A stretch of 64,000 nucleotides of DNA from Rhynchopus sp. YZ270_cl-10 (taxonomy: Eukaryota > Euglenozoa > Diplonemea > Diplonemida > Diplonemidae). Where the stretch lies: assembly GCA_964035575.1 (NCBI GenBank), contig OZ037889.1:868001-932000 (forward strand), given 5' to 3'. This document shows, piece after piece, positions 50,692 through 61,859 of the stretch. The position numbers and the translations under genes were made by a program. A model generated the notes under the pieces. The model was given only the letters and a program-made list of their open reading frames with translations. It ran no database searches and was not told where the DNA came from. Every line of letters starts with the position of its first letter. Within the stretch, counting starts at the first letter, position 1.

Positions 50692-51435
50692 CTACACTAT
50701 TTTTTCTACAGAGAGTCGTCTTGAGAGTGTTGTTGCCACCATGCTTGCTGCAGCCACGGAATAGAAGCATGCGTCTGCGCGGGGCTCGGAGTGGCAGGGT
50801 TTTCCACAGAAGAGGTGCAAACCGTTGTCTGACGCCATGACGGGGCTGGCACCGTCACGGAGGATGGCCACGTTGTCGAGGGAATGTCCTGCGCTGTGAA
50901 GTGCCTGCAGGGCGTACATGACTGCACGGACGTGCCCGGTGTACCTTGCGTAGAACTCATCCCCTTCCCACTCCGCTTTGCGCACCACAGACACCCCCAC
51001 ATGGCTGTCCGGAGCACTCAACACCCGGGCCGCCACGTCCCCCCCCTCATCCCACCCAACCTTTGAATCCCGTACACCCAGAATATAGCTGTCCACAGGA
51101 AGACACACTGCAGCAGTGACAATCGCAGTGTCTACTGTACCAGCCTCGTGGGATTCATCCACACCGATCACAAAGCGTGTGGTTTTGGATGGTTTTTGGC
51201 GTTTAAGGAGAACCGCAGCGACTGCAGCCTCCTTATTCTTCATTGTAGCGAGGTCGTCGTTTGAGGGATCAGGGCGCTTTCCCCAAAAGGAGTTTTCTGT
51301 AAAGTCCGACGTCTTGCTGGCCAGGCCGTCGAAGTACGGTGACAGCACCTTGTCAAATATGCACACTGCAGACGCTTTTCCTTTACAGGCTTCGGTCACT
51401 ACCCTCGTCACCCCTCTTAGTGGTAAACCTGGCAT
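50692..51435 (-). CDS. RNase HII-like protein
   Basis: RNase HII cuts RNA in RNA-DNA hybrids and at single ribonucleotides. 247 residues. The conserved start of the fold, FVIGVDESHEAGTVDTAIVT (88-107), contains the first two acidic ligands (D93, E94) and is followed by LGVRDSK (119-125). The third and fourth metal ligands fit D194 in ILRDG and D221 in RADACFYSVAAASMVA, where the Ala-Ala-Ser motif is also standard. The Gly-Arg-Gly normally after GVDEA is replaced by SHEAG, which is unusual because that loop touches the 2'-OH. An N-terminal 85 residues with no known domain precedes the fold. It starts after a CATCAACAG acceptor. Confidence 0.75.
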   Translation of the reverse strand: MPGLPLRGVTRVVTEACKGKASAVCIFDKVLSPYFDGLASKTSDFTENSFWGKRPDPSNDDLATMKNKEAAVAAVLLKRQKPSKTTRFVIGVDESHEAGTVDTAIVTAAVCLPVDSYILGVRDSKVGWDEGGDVAARVLSAPDSHVGVSVVRKAEWEGDEFYARYTGHVRAVMYALQALHSAGHSLDNVAILRDGASPVMASDNGLHLFCGKPCHSEPRADACFYSVAAASMVATTLSRRLSVEKIV

Positions 51436-51864
51436 GATATCTCACACCCCCCCGTTAAGTCTTCTGTTGATGTGGGAAAAAAGATGAGGAAAGAGAGGAG
51501 TTAATTTCGGGGGAAAATAATACTTTTTTTTTGGTCGAGAAAATCGGGGGAGGGATGGGGGGGGAAAATAAGAGAGCGAGAAAGAAACCAGAAAAGGTGT
51601 ACATCGGATTCATTCTCTGCCCCTCCTCTTTTCGTTTATCTAAATTTTATATTCTCTCAGAATGAGAGAAGGGGGGGGGGAATTTTACCTTGAATGCAAT
51701 GTGCCTCTTGTGCACACACATTGAAGGAAGGGGAAATGAACATTTTTTTGGTAAAAGGGTGAAAATTGCTAACACAAAAAGAGGTGGGGGGGGGGGGGGG
51801 TGGGATGGAGGGAGGAACACGTTTTGGATGAGGAACATAGAATAGCAAAAAAAAAAAGAGAGAG

Positions 51865-51914
51865 AAGTTGGAAAGTGCAAACGCCTCACCGTTGATCGGC
51901 GGACGCAATGCACT
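51865..51914 (-). repeat. Stem-loop repeat family C
   Basis: AGTGCAAACGCCTCACCGTT, then GATCGGCGGACGCAATGCACT. It differs from the 25.1-kb copy at two or three positions. On the minus strand a C/T tract follows. Confidence 0.75.
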
Positions 51915-51949
51915 GTGTTGTTCAAAAAAAATATTATGGTGTGGCTGAC

Positions 51950-52078
51950 GACCCCAAAATAGCAGAAAATAGCACAAAATAGCACCCCCCCCCTTCAGCC
52001 GCACCAAGAAATCCAGATGTCCAGAATAGCAGAAAATAGCCCAAAAATAGCACCCCCCCCCCTTCAGACACACCAGGT
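51950..52078. repeat. Two-copy tandem repeat, about 68 bp
   Basis: AAAATAGCAGAAAATAGC, then a C-run and CTTCAG..CACACCA occurs twice at a 68-70-bp spacing. Intergenic. Confidence 0.65.
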
Positions 52079-52221
52079 AATGTGGTGCTATTGTCGAACA
52101 CTTCAACGGATGCAGGCATCCCTAAGCAATAGAACAATAGAACAAGAGAGGCAGGAAAGAGGGAGGTGAAAGATATGGGGATCTAAAAAAAGAGGGGAAT
52201 ATATTTGGGGGAAAAAAAAAT

Positions 52222-52315
52222 GAAGCAGAAATTTCATTTTCTGGTATTTTTTTCAGGCACTATGTTACCAAAAACGCTGGGAAAAGAGAAAAGTAGTTTT
52301 GGCCCCTGCCCGGTT
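52222..52315. repeat. Repeat family E, uninterrupted copy
   Basis: TTTTCAGGCACTATGTTACC, then AAAAACGCTGGGAAAAG. Second empty-site counterpart of the hAT insertion at 25.45 kb. Confidence 0.7.
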
Positions 52316-52694
52316 CTAAGTAGGAGTGGGAAATGAAAATTGCTAAAGGAGGGAAGTTTGTTTGTTTGTTTTATGTACAATTGTAACACATTGTAATCTA
52401 ATTATTGTTTGCTTTTATTCTTTTTTTTTTGAAAATTTCTACAAAAGAAAAATTGGTCTGACAAAGGGTTTGCTCTGGGGCTAAGTTGGGGGAAAAACTT
52501 AGCCCCCAATCCCAGCTTTTGAAGACGAGGAGGGAGAGAAAAAAATTTAAAAAAAGAGAGAAACTGGACTATGTACGGTATAGTTCACCCACTCTGGGTT
52601 GACAAACTTTAACCCAATCCAGTGGATGTCTTTTCTTTTCTTTTCTTCTCCTCTTTCGCATTATTATTTTTACAACCACTCCGATGTGGTATAC

Positions 52695-53112
52695 TACCGT
52701 CTTTTGAAAAAATATGGACCAGAAATAACATGGACCAGAATAATGATGGACCAGAACAATTATGGACCTTTTTTTGGGGGGTTTTTTTTATATGGACCTA
52801 TTTTTCTGGTCCGACATATGTGTGGGGTTTTTTTGTACTTGTCCAGAATTTTGACGACCGCTTGTGTGGGGAGAAAGCTCGGAATGGGTCTACGGGCCCA
52901 CATATATGCCGAGATGCCCCGCCAACGTGCGGTACCGAAAGCTCGGAATGGGTCTGAAAATGGACAAGTTCAAAAAAAAAAAAAGCCTAACACAGATGGA
53001 CCAGAAATAACATGGACTAGAACAATGATGGACCAGAACAATTATGGACTTTTTGGGATTTTTTTTTTTTATGGACCTATTTTTCTGGTCCATAATTTTT
53101 CAAAAGACGGTA
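52695..53112. mobile_element. TA-flanked MITE with ATGGACCAGAA repeats
   Basis: Inverted ends of 31 nt (TACCGTCTTTTGAAAAA...) with one mismatch, TA at both edges. Inside are two direct copies of a foldback unit of about 105 bp (about 52712-52815 and 52997-53092), each holding three or four TGGACCAGAA repeats, and two copies of AGAAAGCTCGGAATGGGTCT (52873, 52938). About 418 bp; no transposase. Confidence 0.75.
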
Positions 53113-53191
53113 TATTGAACATTATTTTCTCTCTCTCTCTCTCTCTCTTTCTCTTCTAATCAACCTTAACACATCTAAAGAGGTTTTTTTT

Positions 53192-53241
53192 TTGAAAACT
53201 TTGTTGTATTAGTGTAGCCACCCTAGAGTGTGCTCCACTAT
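53192..53241. repeat. Hairpin repeat family A
   Basis: TTGAAAACTTTGTTGTATTA, then GTGTAGCCACCCTAGAGTGT and GCTCCACTAT. It sits just beyond the stop codon of the coiled-coil gene on the coding strand. Confidence 0.75.
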
Positions 53242-53284
53242 CCCCCCTCACTAGGTTTTTTTTTGACAATTTCTTCTCTTAACA

Positions 53285-56200
53285 CTAGAGATTATCTTGA
53301 GTATGAGTTTCTTCTTGAATTGCAGTTTCTTGCTGATCACAGGGGCCTACCAGGGCAAGCATGATCTCTCTGCCTTCTACGAGCTCCTTGGTTGCTGCTG
53401 CGAGATCGCGTTGGAGTGATTCATTTTCAGAGCGGAGTGCGAAGAGCTCGCTGTCTGTTGCAGAGGTGCCTTGAGAGGCGGCTTCGAGGGAGGTGCGGAG
53501 GGCGGTGATGTCTGCTGTGCTCTGGTCGAGGGAGAGCTTGGTTGTGCGCAGCTCTTCTTCTGATTGTTGAAGCTGTCGTGAGAGGGCGTGCATATCGTCT
53601 TCGTTGGCCGCAAGCTGCGAATGGAAGCCGTCTGCATTCAATACAGATGACCTTGCTTCCCCAAGACATGTCTTCAGTGTTGCATTCTCCTGTAATAACC
53701 TCTCCACCTCTGTTCGTCTCGCCTCCTCCTCTGCCCTGCTCCTCGCAAGGTCCTCTCGTAGTGTTTGAAGCTCTGCCGCAAGGCTGCCATCGCCGCCAAC
53801 CCCACCGACAGCACGGCGTGCTTGGAGCAGAAGGTTTTCTTTCTGCAGTGCGTCGATTTGTTGGAGACGCTCTTCGGCAAGAACGTTGAGGTGGTCTGCG
53901 TGGCTTTGCAGGCGTGCCCGCGCCTCCTCCTGCTGGGCGGTTTCGATGCTTTCGCGTTCGCGGTCGTGTGTTGCGCTGCGTTCGGCGCTGTCCTTCTCGC
54001 GTACCGCAGATTCGACAGCCCTCGCCAGCTCCTCCTTCTCCCGCATCAGTTGTCTCATGGTTTCGTCCAGCTTTTCCCTTTCAATTTGAACCTCCTCTGC
54101 AATCTCTTTGTCCTTATTCAAACGGAGTCTGTAGAGTAAAATGTATTGTTTAGTAAAAGAAGAATTGAAAATTGTAATGTAATGTGGTCGGGAGGGGAGG
54201 GGAAAGGGAGGGAGGGTTTGAGTTATGAAGTCCGAGTGTGATGTTTTAAGAAATAGATGAAAAAAATATTGAGGGTGGTGAAAAAATGTGGGAGGGGGGA
54301 AAGAAAGAGAAGTAAAGAAAAAAATATGAAATACCTTTGAAGCTCCTTGCGTGTTGCAGCCAGCTGTTCGCGGGTCTGCATGAGGTCTTCTTGGGTTTCG
54401 TCGATCATCGCATTGAGGCCGTCGAGATCCTGGCACACAGCTTGGAGACGTGCGAAGTCGGCCTTGGTTTGAATGAGCTCGTTGCGCACCTGGGGAGAAG
54501 AGGGTAAATTTATCTTATATTTAACTTTTAGCTTTATCTAAAGACTCTGTACATAGTCCGATGGCGATAACGAACGCTCTGAAAACCCCAACAAAAAATC
54601 CCCCTTCCGTACCGTATTTCCTGTTTTCTGGCACAGAGGGTCACAGGAGTAATAGCCAAAAAATGAGGACAAAAGAAACTAAAGAGAAAAAGGTGACCAA
54701 AGAGACCAGTCGTTTTGTAGAATTAAAATTGAAACACGTGAGAAATTTTCGCAACATTTTTTTATACTGCAACGGTTTTTGCTTTGTTTTGGGGGGAAAT
54801 ACCTCATCAGAAGCGCGGAGGGCATCTTGTGCCTCACGGACTGCTCTGTCCCTTGCGAGACCTGCTTCGTCACGTTCGCGGCGAGCGTCAGAGACAGACT
54901 TGGCGGACCCTTTGAGTGCGGCCTCTGTGCCGCGCTGCGACTCCTTGAGGCCGTCGATGACCTTCTGTGCAGTGAGGTTCTGCTCCTGCACTACGCCAAG
55001 CTCGTTGCGGGCGTTTTCTGCCTCGCGTTGGAGCTTCTCCAGAGCGACAGCAGTCACCTCACGGGCCTCGAGCAGGGCCGCAATCTCCTGCGACTGTCCT
55101 GAGCGTCCTTCCTGTGAGTCACGCAGAAGCGCATCGCGCTCGTTGAGCACATCACGCATCTCACCCTGCAACGTTTCATTCGCGTTCTTGTACCCCTCGA
55201 TAGCCTGGTTGTGCTCCACGAGCTTCAGGTTCTCTGCACGCAACGCTCCGTTCTCATCGCGGAACCGCTTCATCTCCCCGCGGATGGTATTCAGCTCGTC
55301 ACTCAGCTCCGCCCTGGCATCTTCCGCACGCTGCATGCGCGCTACAATGTCAATCTTGGTCAGCTCAAACTCCGCAGATGCCTGCCCCAACTCGTCACGG
55401 CTGGCCAGCATGTGCCCGTCGCATTTCTCCTTCATATGCTCCAAGGCACTGCGAACAGTTTCCAACGCCTTCTCAGGGATCTCACGAAGAGGCGACATCG
55501 CACGCTCCGGTTCAGCAGAGGGCGAGTCTTCCTCAAGGGTCACGGCCGGGAGGAGGTGCGTCAGCGGCATGCCCTCGGGTTCTTCCTGGACGGGGCCCTC
55601 CTCGTCGGGGAGCTGTGCAGGTGTGTATGAGGCCGCAAGGTTCTCGACACGCCGCATCAAACGAAGCGCCTCCTCCGCCTCCGCCTTCAGCAGGTTGTAC
55701 TCCTGCGTGTACCTGTGCAGCAGCCCCTTCGACTGTTCGCGCTGCGACTCCAGCTCCATAGCCAAGTCCTCGACGTCTTTGTCCCTCGCGTCCTTCTCGT
55801 TCTGCACCTGCTGATACCGCATCTCCAATTCCTGCATCCCCAAAGAAGGGCTCCCCTCCAAGGACCCAGCACCCCCAGGGCTGTCCAGGTTGCCCGACTG
55901 AAGCTCCTCCTCGGTGCCTGACTGCATGGAGACGTGGCCCCGGCGGCGGCGGCGACGGCGCTGTGCACGGTCAAGCTCCTCTGCCTTGGTCTCGAGTTGC
56001 GAGGTGAGGTCGCCGACAAGGGCAGACATCTCCGCCTCGTACGTGGCTTGGTCCTTCTTGATGCGCTCGTTCTGCTCCCGCAGGCGCAGGCGGAGGTCCT
56101 TCTCGCGCTTAAGGTCCGTCTGCAGGTTGCCGATCTGCTCACGCAGAGCAAGCGTGATCTCGTCGCTCTCCTTGCGGCGTTTGACGCCCTCCTCCTCTGC

Positions 56201-59200
56201 TGCGTTGTCAAGACGTTCGCGGAGGTCCTGGTTCTCAAGGACATACTCCTTGTTGCGCACCGTCAGGCGCTCTAGGGTAGTGTTCGCCTCGTCAAAGAGC
56301 GCCTTGTAGTCAGCGTTCTCGGACAGCTGCTGGCGTGAGGCACGCAGCTCCCCCTTGCTGCGTTCGTACGCCTGTGTCTGGTCTGCGAAGCGCTCCTTCG
56401 TCTCCTGCAGGCCCTGGGAGAGCAGGTTCATGCGCTCACGCAGGCGGTCGCTGCCGTCCTTCTTGAGCTGCGATCCGAGCTCGCACTTGAGCTTCTCAAC
56501 CTCGTCGATCTTGGTGCGGTGCTGCTTGTCGAGTCCGTAGAGTGCTTCCTGCAGCTCTGCACGCTCCACCTCAAACTCGTCGCCGAGGCTCTTCATTTGG
56601 AGGAGTGCGTTTTGGAGGGAGGCCTTGAGGACGTTGATTGCTTTCGTGGCACGGGTTTTGACTTCGACAATCTCATCTTTGCATTCTTGGAGCTCCTTCA
56701 TCCTGTCGGCGAGCATGAGTGCGTCGAACTCACGTTCCGTCTGCAGCTGGCGACGCTCCTCAGCAGCTTCTGAGTCGTTCTGCAGGCGGACCTCTGTGAG
56801 CTTGCCTGAGAGCTCCTCGATACGCTGCAGGTCGTTGTGCTTCTCGGCAAGCAGCTTTGCCTTCTCCGCCTCTGTCTGCTCAAGCTTCTGCGCACAGTCC
56901 TCATACTGCGCAGACGTCTCTGTCAGTGTGTCGCATAAAAACGCAATCTCCTTCATCTGCGCCTCCAACTCCCTCCGCAACTGTGTATTCGCAAGCTTCA
57001 TCTCATCCACCTCACGCTTCATCTCCTCAAGACGCTCACCACTGCACTTCTTCACAAGGTTTGCATTCTCGAGTTGGTACTGCAAATGCTTCACCTGAAG
57101 AATGAGAACAATATAAGGGGGACAGGATTAATCCTTGCTACAATGGAACTAAAGCAAACGTGCCAGTATGACCCCCCAACAAATAGAAAACTGTGGATAG
57201 GATACCTCTTCCTCAAGCTGCCCCTTCTCCTGCTCGAGTTTGTCGCGTTCTGCCTCGGCATTGCGCAGGGTGTTCATGACGTCTGCGTTCTTGTCCTGCG
57301 GATGTGGGTATGGGTGGGTGTGAGATAAAGCGTTGACCTATTATTGCAGGCACAGTGTAATTGCAAAGTAAGGTGTGTTACACGACGCCACATGTCAGCG
57401 TGACGTGTCAGAATGGCATGTCATATGACATGGTAAAAACGATGCACATATAATTATGACCTGACGTTGCCGAAAAAGACAAGTTCTTGGTTTTAGTCAA
57501 AATACATGTAAGGTAAAGAGGGCTAAGGTAAACCTCACAACCCAGATTCCCCTGATGCTGAAAATATGAAAGTGCCCGAAAACACCAGTATTTGCATTCT
57601 CGGAATCTGTCCGTTGTGTGGTGGGTTAATTTGCCGGAAATCCCAAAAATTCGATTTAAAAAGTAATACCCCCTTAAGCGTGACATGGCACTATTTAGCA
57701 ACATTAATATCATACCTGCTCCCGTTGAAGCTCGCTGCGTGCGTCAAGTGAGCTGACCAACTCACGGCGGGCACCTTCTAACTCCTCCATAGAGTCGGCA
57801 AGGCGTTCCTGTTGTGATGTAATGTGATGTAATGTGTTGTGTATTTGAAATCAGTTGTGGGTGATTATTGCGTGGGATATAGTTCCTTGTTGTGTGGTGT
57901 CTGCTGGTGGCCAATGGGTTGTACATGGACGTACCTTGAGGATGTCAATCTGCACAAGGAGTTCTGCCTTTTCACGCAGCAGGTCTGCAACCTCGGGTGT
58001 CTTGGTGCTGTTTGAGTCGCGCTGCGATGCGTTGCCCGCCTGCAACATCTCCACGTGTTCAACAAGCTTGCGGCGTGCATCATCAGCATCTCGTGCAGCC
58101 TGCGCCCACTGGTCACGCTCCACCGCAAGCGTGTCCCTCTCGTGCTGCAGCTCCGCACCCTCCTTCAACGTCTTCTCCAACGCCGTACGCATGTCCTCCA
58201 ACTGGTCACACAAAAGCTTCCCCTTATCACGCTCATCAAGAAGCTGCTGGTCCGACCGCTCCAACAGCTGCTGCGTCTGGTGCAGAACATGCCGCAGCGA
58301 GTCCAGCGCAAACTCATCAACCCCCTGTCGCTTGTCCTCCTCCTCGCCCATTTGTGCTGCAGCAGGTGTTACATCAAGACCCTCATCCTCCAAGTCAGGC
58401 AGGTCGCCCAAATGGTCCAGCGGAAGATGCAGCTTTTCGTTGAAGGGCGACACCGCACGATCGCTGCGCTCAGGACCCTTCTGCAGGAGGTGAATTCTGT
58501 GCTGCAGATCTGAGATCTTCGTGTGTGCGGCCTCAAGACGGTCGAGAAGGTCGCGCCGTTCGTCCTGCGAGTCCTGCTTCAGAAGCTCTGCCGAGTGTGC
58601 TGCTGCCCGTGCTGCCACCAGCTGGTCGACAAGCTTGTCACGCTCGTCACGCAACACTGCGATGTCATTTGCGAAGTTACGTCCCGAGTCGCCCCGTGCA
58701 CCTGACTCGTCGGAGTAGTAGCTGACGTCTGACGAGGCGTCGGAGTAGAGGTGGCCTGTGGGGGCTCTGTCTCTGGCATTTGCCTGGGCGGAGGCTTGCT
58801 TCACTGCTTGGAGGAGGCGTTGCTTGTCTTCACGGAGTCGTGCGCATTCGGTGCGGTACTCCGCCAACTCGCGCATGACCTGCTGCACGTGTGGGGAGTA
58901 GTCGTCCACAGGGCCTGACGGGCTTGCCGCAGCTCGTGCAGAGGTGAGCTCGTCACGCAGCATCGCTGCCTCGTTGCGCTCCGCATCCAGGTCGTCCATG
59001 ACCTGTCGCATGCGTGCACGGTACCGCGCGATCCGCTCCTCCGTCGTCAACGACATGCCCTGCGATACACCAATCAGCTCGCAGTCGTCCCCATCCATCT
59101 TCATCGGCGTCTCCTCGTCGTTCTGCATCAGATCTTCGATGATGCCACGCAACGTCGCTGCGTCTGTTATGTTCTGGATGTTCTGTGGCAACGCCCCCTT

Positions 59201-59845
59201 CCCAAAGCGGCCAGATGGGTGCGGCACATGCGCATCAATGGTTGGCGTCTTGGCGGCGTTGGCCTCGAGGACGTGTCGGCGTGCGGTGGCGAGTGAGGCG
59301 CGGAGCATGTTGATGTACTCCTGGACAGCTTGCACGGCGGGGTCGTTGGAGGGGGGCGAGTCGTGCGTCTCGGTGATGACGGCACGGATGTTCTGTTCGA
59401 GGGTCATGTTGCGGTGCTGTGCGTCTTTGAGGGCTTCGAAGAGCTGGGTGACCTCAGCAGTGGCGGCGAGCGCGGTGTTGCGCATGACATCCATACGGCC
59501 GTGAAGGTTAGGTGTGTCCGACACGGCCTCCTCCAGGAGGCCTTGTGCCTCTCGCAGTGACTCGTGCAGGGTGCTGTTCTCTGCCTCCACGCGAAGCAGC
59601 TTCTGCTGCAGGTCGTTGACCTCAATGCTGATGTGCGCCGACGCCTCAGTTGCCTGCACCGCTGCCTGCCGCAGCACATGGTTCTCCGCCCTCAGCGCAT
59701 CCACCTCTATGCGCAGGAACTGCGGGTCCTCATGCACACCACCCCCAAACTGGCTGCTACCTACGCTGCCACGCATCTTCGCCCGCAAACTCGAAGCATC
59801 TTCGACAAGTTTGCGTCCCCCCGGGGGCTCGTCACCCCACAACAT
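53285..59845 (-). CDS. Giant coiled-coil protein (6 exons, about 1794 residues)
   Basis: Exons 57935-59845, 57716-57808, 57206-57295, 54803-57094, 54335-54489 and 53285-54128. The first four junctions are phase 0 and the fifth phase 2, and each is in frame. Donors are GTACGT, GTATGA, GTATCC, GTATTT and GTATTT; introns are 111-420 bp. Nearly the whole protein is coiled coil rich in Glu, Ala, Leu, Arg and Gln (for example LENANLVKKCSGERLEEM), broken by short unstructured inserts: residues 1-40 (Gly/Pro-rich), an SDASSDVSYYSDES region in exon 1, and RRRRRRG with a Gly/Ser linker in exon 4. It has no motor head or membrane segment. A filament, flagellar or basal-body structural role is likely from the composition only. 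The start follows a pyrimidine tract and CACCACAG. Confidence 0.8.
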
Positions 59846-60560
59846 AGTGGAGAAACCAAAACCGTCTGTGGTGTAGTGTAATGCAGGTGGAGGGAGAGGT
59901 GGGGGAGAGGGACGGAAAACGAGGGGTCAGAATGAAAGAGGCAAAGCAAACGGATGAAGGGGACACTATACGGACTGGAAGGGGGTGTAGGATACGATGA
60001 GGATTTTTCTCTGGTAATTGATTTGGGGCATCGGGATGACATCGTGGTGTTGGAATCGCATGCCAGAGCAGAAGGGGGCAAGTAACGGCTGGGGGAGACG
60101 GGGATCATCTCGACGTGCAGGATGAATCTGGACAGGTTGCGAGAATTCGCCGAGGACGCATCGGTGCGGCGGGGCTGGATGTGATCCAGAATCGGGGTGC
60201 GGGAGGGAAAAGCTCGCAAAAAGTCGTAATAAAATGTACAGCTAACTGTCTCAATAACATTTATCCATTATTTCATGAACAGCGCCTGGACAACAACTCA
60301 CAGAGGTAACTAATAATTCGACAGTAAAAAGAGGGGGATGTTGGTGCTGGTGTCTTCTCTAAATCAGAAAGAAACATACAATAAAAAAAAAAAAAAAAAA
60401 ACGTACAAGCTCCAAGCCTAATTAAAAATAAAATAAAATTGCATGTCAAACAGGAAAAGATAGAAAACGGTCGTTCGACAAATTAACCGTGCAGACCATT
60501 AATACCAGAGAATAGAGGTGCACATTGTTGGAGTAAACGTATAACATACTAGAGGGCAAA
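59846..60560. other. Upstream region of the coiled-coil gene, gene-free
   Basis: On the minus strand it has a C/T-rich tract and acceptor directly before the coiled-coil start. An open frame at 59761-60219 on that strand is C/S/P-rich without family likeness and I do not call it. From about 60230 the sequence is A/T-rich with a poly-A run. Confidence 0.5.
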
Positions 60561-60695
60561 AAAATGGTTTTTGTTTCCCTAGGGAGGGTCAATAAGACCC
60601 TCCCGCCAGCTACTTTACACGCCCGCCGGGAGGGTCCGGACCCTCCCGCCAGGTTTTTGACCCTCCCGCCGGGTTTTTTGACCCTCCCTGGTTTT

Positions 60696-61480
60696 GTAAC
60701 CCTCCAGAGGTCTCAAGGGATTCCCTTGAGAGCTAAGAGGATTCCCTTGAGAGCACCAAAAATTCCCGCGAGAGAATGTTCGTTTTGGTGACTGAAACCG
60801 GCCAAAAACTTTTTAAAACGGCCCACAACCTGGTTTCTGCGACTCGAAAAGCGTATCCGCATGCTTTTGGGCGTCCGTAGGCCACAAACGATGGTACCCA
60901 TGTGGGCCGAAAAACCTACGTGTTTGTACACAAAACACCACAAAAGCGCTTGTTTGCAGGCAGTTCGGGTCGAAAACGACCTCTTCGGGTCACAAAGCTA
61001 CATCCCTCCCTCCCTTGGCCCTCGGGCTGCCCTTTCGGGAGGTCAGGGCGCCCTGACCTCCCTCAAGGGCGCCCTCGGGCTCTGGCGGGAGGGAGGGAAA
61101 TAGCTATTGTAACCCTCCAGAGGTCTCAAGGGATTCCCTTGAGAGCTAAGAGGATTCCCTTGAGAGCACCAAAAATTCCCGCGAGAGAATGTGCGTTTTG
61201 GTGACTGAAACCGGCCAAAAACTTTTTAAAACGGCCCACAACCTGGTTTCTGCGACTCGAAAAGCGTATTCGCATGCTTTTGGGCGTCCGTGGGCCACAA
61301 ACGATGGTACCCATGTGGGCCGAAAAACATACGTGTTTGTACACAAAACACCACAAAAGCGCTTGTTTGCAGGCAGTTCGGGTAGAAAACGACCTCTTCG
61401 GGTCACAAAGCTACATCCCTCCCTCCCTTGGCCCTCGGGATTCCCTCGGGCTCTGGCGGGAGGGAGGCAAATAGCTATTT
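60696..61480. repeat. Direct duplication of a 413-bp unit, second copy shortened
   Basis: Copies start at 60696 and 61109. They are over 95% identical except that the second lacks about 40-50 bp around the 26-bp palindrome. Each contains an inner palindrome TCTCAAGGGATTCCCTTGAG and the words GTGTTTGTACACAAAACACC. There are no terminal inverted repeats or gene between them. Confidence 0.85.
61037..61062. repeat. Perfect 26-bp palindrome
   Basis: Arms GGGAGGTCAGGGC and its exact complement meet with no spacer. It is present in the first copy of the duplicated unit only. Confidence 0.95.
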
Positions 61481-61630
61481 TGACCCTCCCGCCGGGTTTT
61501 TGAACCCTCCCGCCGGGTTTTCGGGGATTTCGCCTTGTAGCGTCGGTGAGGGTTTTTTTGACCCTCCCTCCTGAAACAAAGCGTCCTACAACCCACTAGC
61601 CACCCCTTAGGCTCTCCGTTGTGAGGGTCC

Positions 61631-61760
61631 TTTTCGAAACCACTCCCGCTGGGTTTTTTGCTCTCGGGAGCCCTGTTGGACCCTAGGGTACCCGTGTGGG
61701 TCCCCTCGTGGTCCAACAGGGCTCCCTCGAGCAAAAAACCCAGCGGGAGGGTTTCGAAAA
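61631..61760. repeat. Foldback of 130 bp with arms of about 52 nt
   Basis: TTTTCGAAACCACTCCCGCT at the left pairs with AGCGGGAGGGTTTCGAAAA at the right; further in, GGGTTTTTTGCTC and GAGCAAAAAACCC, then GAGCCCTGTTGGACC and GGTCCAACAGGGCTC pair. A few mismatches, loop about 25 nt. Confidence 0.9.
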
Positions 61761-61859
61761 TATGACCCTCCCGCCGGGAGCCTTCGGGGACCTGGCGGGA
61801 GGGTTGTAAATACTCAATTAAAAAACAAGTGCACTGCGGACAGCTAGAGTAGTCCACAT

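Larger units (their letters stand above)
60560..61859. repeat. GC-rich palindrome-rich repeat block
   Basis: Copies of GACCCTCCCGCCGGG recur on both strands. A 22-bp perfect palindrome centred on TCCGGA lies at 60627-60648. Two direct copies of a roughly 370-410-bp unit occupy 60696-61108 and 61109-61480. A 26-bp perfect palindrome is at 61037-61062 and a long foldback at 61631-61760. No gene seen. Confidence 0.85.

Noticed and set aside
60696-61480. Direct repeats as long terminal repeats of a retroelement
   Set aside because: The two copies abut, with no coding sequence or primer-binding site between them and no TG..CA ends; a local tandem duplication explains them.
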